NCBI GenBank assembly: GCA_029068025.1 | Contig: JAIEDJ010000016.1 | Span: 1-8,353, forward strand | Direction: 5' to 3' | DNA from: Oscillospiraceae bacterium | GTDB lineage: Bacteria > Bacillota > Clostridia > Oscillospirales > Ruminococcaceae | DNA length: 8,353 nucleotides | In this document: in pieces, positions 5,691 to 8,353 of the stretch | Layout: each line of letters starts with the position of its first letter | Position numbering within the stretch: position 1 is the first letter of the stretch | Program-made: the position numbers and the translations under genes | The notes under the pieces: generated by a model | What the model was told of the DNA's origin: nothing | What the model saw: the letters and a program-made list of their open reading frames with translations, nothing else | Databases searched by the model: none

Positions 5691-5727
5691 ATAACAAAAT
5701 GCTCGCTCTTTAACAAAAGGAGCGAGC
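5691..5727 (-). terminator. Riboswitch expression-platform terminator of metK
   Basis: The 8-bp stem GCTCGCTC/GAGCGAGC (5727-5720 with 5708-5701) is followed on the minus strand by ATTTTGTTAT. It comes about 20 nt after the SAM-I aptamer. It should form when SAM is bound and end transcription early. Confidence 0.8.
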
Positions 5728-5747
5728 AGATTTATTTCCGATCACTC

Positions 5748-5890
5748 CTCATCTCTCGGTGGAATGATCTGACGATCAAACCCCGCAGGAAGTAGCACCG
5801 TTTTTCAGCCGCCGACCAAGCTGCCGAAATGGTTGCCGGGCTTCATAGGGACCAGTCCCCCGCTTTACGCCGAAGCCGCTCTTGATAAGG
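5748..5890 (-). promoter_or_regulatory. SAM-I (S-box) riboswitch aptamer
   Basis: The minus strand carries the family signatures in order. These are CCTTATCAAGAG at the 5' side of P1 (from 5890), GGGACTGGTCCCTATGAAG, CCCGGCAACC, GGTGCTACTTCCTGC, and GAGATGAGG closing P1 (to 5748). The four-helix junction order fits the SAM-I class. The aptamer senses SAM, the product of the downstream MetK enzyme, and acts through the terminator at 5691-5727. Confidence 0.97.
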
Positions 5891-5900
5891 CATTTTGTTT

Positions 5901-5919
5901 AAACAGCATTATGCTGTTT
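5901..5919. repeat. 19-bp palindrome at the metK transcription start
   Basis: AAACAGCAT-T-ATGCTGTTT is a perfect inverted repeat with 9-bp arms. The metK start is predicted near 5918, so it covers roughly +1 to +18. It could be a repressor operator or a 5'-end RNA hairpin protecting the leader. Confidence 0.6.
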
Positions 5920-5924
5920 GGTAT

Positions 5925-5953
5925 AGTATAGCACATATATATTGTGTTGTCAA
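5925..5953 (-). promoter_or_regulatory. Sigma-A promoter of metK
   Basis: On the minus strand: TTGACA (5953-5948), 17 nt, then TATACT (5930-5925). The predicted start near 5918 lies about 28 nt before the riboswitch P1. Confidence 0.85.
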
Positions 5954-5990
5954 GAGCTTTTTTCGACAATTGAAAAAAAAACTCTTGACA
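5948..5990. repeat. Inverted repeat joining the metK and leuA -35 boxes
   Basis: TGTCAAGAG (5948-5956) and CTCTTGACA (5982-5990) are perfect inverted copies, with T6 and A9 tracts inside. Each arm contains the -35 box of one divergent promoter. RNA polymerase binding at one promoter would probably hinder the other. Confidence 0.7.
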
Positions 5991-6013
5991 AATCCGATTT
6001 TTTGTGCTATACT
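5985..6013 (+). promoter_or_regulatory. Sigma-A promoter of leuA
   Basis: TTGACA (5985-5990), 17 nt, TATACT (6008-6013), with a predicted start near 6020. The sequence around the -10 box, TTGTGCTATACT, resembles TGTGCTATACT in the divergent metK promoter. Confidence 0.85.
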
Positions 6014-6304
6014 GTTTTACAGTTGAATATTTCAAATGCGTTGAAGGGAAAAAAGTCCTTATCGGAGCTTTCAGAGAGCCGCAGGCTGCCCTCGGCTACG
6101 GCGTGTCCGTGCGCCGTTTTTGGGCAGCTGCGCAAACATCCATGTTTGCGCCGGTTGGTGCGAGGCGGCAGCGAGATACGGACATAGCTCCTCCCCGAGC
6201 AGGGCGAATGAACCGCCGCGGCTATCAGCTGTACGCCGCTGACAAAGTAATTCGTTTCGGGTTCTCCCGTTACAGAGAGCCGCGTTGTTTGACGCGATAG
6301 AGCG

Positions 6305-6326
6305 GATATTACATTAATGTAATATC
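6305..6326. repeat. 22-bp perfect palindrome in the T-box leader
   Basis: Both halves read GATATTACATT toward the centre. It lies between the Stem III-like region and the antiterminator. In RNA it forms an AU-rich hairpin; in DNA it could be an operator. Confidence 0.6.
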
Positions 6327-6354
6327 AATGAGAGTGGTACCGTGGAGTTTATCA

Positions 6355-6396
6355 GGCTTCATCTCTCGATCTTTTGATCGAAGATGGGGCTTTTTT
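6355..6396 (+). terminator. T-box terminator hairpin
   Basis: GGCTTCATCTCTCGATC (6355-6371) pairs with GATCGAAGATGGGGCT (6376-6391) with one bulge and G-U pairs, loop TTTT, then a run of T. Its 5' arm contains the strand used by the antiterminator. Confidence 0.92.
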
Positions 6397-6472
6397 AATT
6401 TATAGCGCACATGAGATCTATTCAACGTGATAAACTATATTTATATTATTGATTTTACAGGAGGTTTTTTAA

Positions 6473-8134
6473 ATGCAGTTTTCAAACAAATATCAGAGAC
6501 GTTACTTTATGCCGCCGTATCCCTGCCTTGATTGGGCAAAGAAGGAGTACATCGACAAGCCGCCTGTGTGGTGCTCGGTAGATCTGCGCGACGGCAATCA
6601 GGCGCTCATTATCCCGATGAGCCTGGAGGAAAAGCTGGAGTTCTGGCAGCATCTGGTTCGTGTGGGCTTTAAGGAGATCGAGATCGGATTCCCCGCGGCG
6701 AGCGAGACCGAATACGAGTTCTGCCGCGCGCTGATAGAGCGCGATCTTATTCCCGACGACGTTACCGTTCAGGTGCTCACACAGAGCCGCGAGCATATTA
6801 TCAAGAAGACCTTCGAGGCTCTGGAGGGCTGCAAGAGCGCTATCGTCCACCTGTACAACTCCACCTCCGTTGCACAGCGCGAGCAGGTGTTCCGCAAATC
6901 CAAGGAAGAGATAATCGAGATCGCGACCTCGGGCGCTAAATTACTCAACGAGTACAAGGAAAAAACTCCCGGAAACTTCCGCTTTGAGTATTCGCCCGAG
7001 AGCTTCACGGGGACCGAACCGGAATTCGCCGCCGAGATATGCAATGCGGTCATCGATATCTGGAAGCCTGCAGCCGACAACAAGGTCATTATCAATCTGC
7101 CGGTCACCGTCGCGGAAAGTATGTCGCACGTTTACGCTCAGCAGATCGAATATATGTGCAAGGAGCTGCATTGCCGCGAGAACGTTATTGTATCGCTGCA
7201 CCCGCATAACGACCGCGGCTGCGGTGTTGCGGATACCGAGATGGGTCTGCTGGCGGGCGCTGACCGCGTGGAGGGCACGCTGTTCGGAAACGGTGAGCGC
7301 ACAGGCAATGTCGATATCGTAACGCTTGCGCTGAATATGTACACTCACGGAGTGGAACCGAATCTGGATCTGAGTAATCTGCCGGAGCTGGTGGAGATAT
7401 ACGAGCGGCTGACGCGTATGCACGTTTACGAGCGTATGCCGTACAGCGGAAAGCTCGTGTTCGCGGCGTTCTCGGGTTCTCATCAGGACGCGATAGCAAA
7501 GGGCATGAAGTACCGAGAGGAAAAGAATCTCGACCTGTGGAACGTGCCGTATATCCCGATAGATCCGCATGATCTCGGGCGTGAATACGAGGGCGACGTT
7601 ATCCGTATCAACTCGCAGTCGGGCAAGGGCGGTATCGGCTATCTGATGGAGCAGAACTACGGTATAGTTATGCCGCCTAAGATGAGAGAGCACTTCGGCT
7701 ACACGGTAAAGAGCGTTTCCGATCACGCGCACAAGGAGCTTTTGCCTGCGGAGGTCTATGAGATATTTGAAAAGACTTATGTCAATCTCAAGAAAAAGCT
7801 CGAGGTGGTTGAATCTCACTACAAGCAGGGTGAACAGATCTCCACCGAGGTCACCGCTAAAATTCACGGCGAGGTACGCAAGTACTGCGGTGAGGGCAAC
7901 GGCCGTCTGGACGCGGTCTCCAACGCTATCAAGAGCGGACTTGGGATCGACTACAGCATTTCAACGTTTACCGAAAACGCAATCGAGCAGAGCTCAAAGT
8001 CGAAGGCCGCTTCCTATATCGGGATAACGCTGCCCGACGGTTCGGTAAGCTGGGGCGTGGGTATCGACACCGATATCATCAACTCGTCCATCAAGGCGCT
8101 GATCTCCGCGATCAATAATTCCAGATTGATATGA
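6473..8134 (+). CDS. leuA: 2-isopropylmalate synthase, long (type 2) form
   Basis: The protein has 553 residues, matching the long LeuA type rather than the roughly 510-residue form. It condenses acetyl-CoA with 2-ketoisovalerate to 2-isopropylmalate, the first committed step of leucine synthesis. The N-terminal TIM barrel shows SVDLRDGNQAL (35-45, metal and substrate site), SLHPHNDRGCG (241-251, metal-binding His pair), GNGERTGN (272-279) and FSGSHQDAI (333-341). A linker with DPHDLGREYEGDVIRINSQS (364-383) follows. Residues about 430-553 form the C-terminal regulatory domain that normally binds leucine for feedback inhibition. AGGAGG (6459-6464) lies 8 nt before the ATG. The gene is controlled by the upstream tRNA-Leu T-box and divergent from metK. 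No other leu gene follows within the window, and a weak terminator is at 8138-8167. Confidence 0.97.
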   Translation: MQFSNKYQRRYFMPPYPCLDWAKKEYIDKPPVWCSVDLRDGNQALIIPMSLEEKLEFWQHLVRVGFKEIEIGFPAASETEYEFCRALIERDLIPDDVTVQVLTQSREHIIKKTFEALEGCKSAIVHLYNSTSVAQREQVFRKSKEEIIEIATSGAKLLNEYKEKTPGNFRFEYSPESFTGTEPEFAAEICNAVIDIWKPAADNKVIINLPVTVAESMSHVYAQQIEYMCKELHCRENVIVSLHPHNDRGCGVADTEMGLLAGADRVEGTLFGNGERTGNVDIVTLALNMYTHGVEPNLDLSNLPELVEIYERLTRMHVYERMPYSGKLVFAAFSGSHQDAIAKGMKYREEKNLDLWNVPYIPIDPHDLGREYEGDVIRINSQSGKGGIGYLMEQNYGIVMPPKMREHFGYTVKSVSDHAHKELLPAEVYEIFEKTYVNLKKKLEVVESHYKQGEQISTEVTAKIHGEVRKYCGEGNGRLDAVSNAIKSGLGIDYSISTFTENAIEQSSKSKAASYIGITLPDGSVSWGVGIDTDIINSSIKALISAINNSRLI

Positions 8135-8137
8135 TAA

Positions 8138-8167
8138 AAGATCCCGGGCTTTGCGGCTCGGGATCTT
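8138..8167 (+). terminator. Probable leuA terminator
   Basis: AAGATCCCG (8138-8146) and CGGGATCTT (8159-8167) form a 9-bp stem starting 3 nt after the stop codon. The following GGTTTGCGG lacks a strong T run, so termination may be incomplete. Confidence 0.55.
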
Positions 8168-8189
8168 GGTTTGCGGATAAACCTTAAAA

Positions 8190-8353
8190 ATGTTGATCTC
8201 GGCTATTTTGTCATGTTGATCTTGGCTGGTTTTATAATGTTGACGAGGGGCTGTTGATTTAAAAGAAATTTCAAAACCGTGCGGTGCTTCGCACCGCACT
8301 AGCCAGCCCCGCTCGGCTCCGCTCCGCACTTCGTGCTCCGCTGCGCCGAGCGG
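8190..8353 (+). repeat. Dispersed hairpin repeat, copy 2, with three 23-24-nt tandem units
   Basis: Three imperfect units begin ATGTTGAT or ATGTTGAC at 8190, 8213 and 8237 (23, 24 and 24 nt). GGTTTT (8228-8233) pairs with AAAACC (8273-8278). Next come a perfect 9-bp hairpin, GTGCGGTGC-TTC-GCACCGCAC (8279-8299), CTAGCCA, and a larger palindrome. That palindrome has arms CCGCTCGGC (8309-8317) and GCCGAGCGG (8345-8353) and an inner GCAC-TTC-GTGC. The order matches the metK-leader copy (5516-5638). The hairpin arms differ in sequence between copies but keep their pairing. The element may extend past the window edge. No gene is visible here. Confidence 0.7.

Larger units (their letters stand above)
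6042..6396 (+). promoter_or_regulatory. T-box leader sensing uncharged tRNA-Leu
   Basis: Stem I has GTCCTTATC (6055-6063) paired with GATACGGAC (6175-6183, one mismatch), the AGAGAG bulge (6073-6078), and GCCGC/GCGGC (6078-6082, 6165-6169) leading to the distal loop GGTTGGTGCGA. Directly 3' of the stem is CTCCTC (6188-6193); either triplet is the Leu codon CUC, the likely specifier. About 70 nt (6083-6152) forming two extra hairpins sits inside the distal part. A Stem III-like region (about 6248-6300) follows, then the T-box bulge TGGTACC (6335-6341). The antiterminator is GAGAG and GTGGAG (6330-6347) paired with CTTCATCTCTC (6357-6367). It competes with the terminator at 6355-6396. Uncharged tRNA-Leu should therefore allow leuA transcription. 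Confidence 0.9.

Noticed and set aside
5507..5716. A short minus-strand frame before metK, and the similar one at 7994-8329
   Set aside because: Both run through the hairpin repeat elements, and the second also runs into leuA antisense. Composition follows the palindromes rather than coding constraint.
6004..6300. A 98-codon plus-strand frame upstream of leuA
   Set aside because: The segment is explained by the T-box Stem I and Stem III-like structures. The frame starts in the promoter -10 region, before the predicted transcription start.
6421..6449. TTCAAC-N17-TATTAT as a second leuA promoter after the T-box terminator
   Set aside because: The -35 box matches the consensus at only three positions. 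The -10 alone is not convincing in AT-rich sequence.
6941..7867. A 308-codon minus-strand open frame inside leuA
   Set aside because: Mirror frame of leuA; no Shine-Dalgarno sequence, promoter or recognisable motifs.
8190..8260. Tandem 23-24-nt units as a CRISPR array
   Set aside because: Units are contiguous and degenerate, with no unique spacers and no cas genes.

Overview
The window reads as a chromosomal segment from a Gram-positive anaerobe of the class Clostridia, most likely a gut Ruminococcaceae/Oscillospiraceae-type organism. This rests on a SAM-I riboswitch in front of metK, a tRNA-Leu T-box in front of a long (type 2) leuA, a BspA-type leucine-rich-repeat protein, an ECF sigma factor paired with an RsgI-like anti-sigma factor, and near-consensus TTGACA-17-TATAAT promoters. 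Species assignment is inference; no marker gene is present.

Layout. (1) Positions 1-1719, minus strand: a two-gene operon. A short-chain-dehydrogenase-fold protein with an N-terminal CxxC/CxxC knuckle and a substituted catalytic tyrosine is followed 9 nt later by a BspA-like LRR gene that runs off the left edge. (2) Positions 1720-2250: no protein gene, but two paralogous structured RNAs on the plus strand (about 1754-1884 and 2021-2157). Each has its own sigma-A promoter and starts at its own closing stem, and the helices covary between the copies. The SDR-LRR operon has its own consensus promoter between them on the minus strand, so its leader should be antisense to the whole of the first RNA. 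(3) Positions 2252-4149, minus strand: a three-gene operon made of a secreted Cys/His-rich protein with four EF-hand/TSP3-like loops, an ECF sigma factor and an RsgI-like membrane anti-sigma factor with a His-rich extracellular tail. (4) Positions 4314-5953, minus strand: metK with a SAM-I riboswitch, its terminator and a consensus promoter. A hairpin-rich repeat sits between the riboswitch terminator and the metK start. (5) Positions 5985-8167, plus strand: leuA with a divergent promoter and a Leu(CUC) T-box leader whose Stem I carries an apparent insertion of about 70 nt. (6) Positions 8190-8353: a second copy of the metK-leader repeat, reaching the right edge.

How it works together. metK and leuA are housekeeping amino-acid/SAM genes, each controlled by a classical RNA sensor and transcribed divergently from promoters whose -35 boxes lie in one inverted repeat. 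The sigma/anti-sigma operon looks like a self-contained envelope-sensing unit whose likely output is the secreted metal- or calcium-binding protein encoded first in the operon. The most promising unexplained element is the twin RNA locus. I could not match it to a known riboswitch or RNA class from memory, and it physically overlaps the control region of the unusual SDR-LRR operon.
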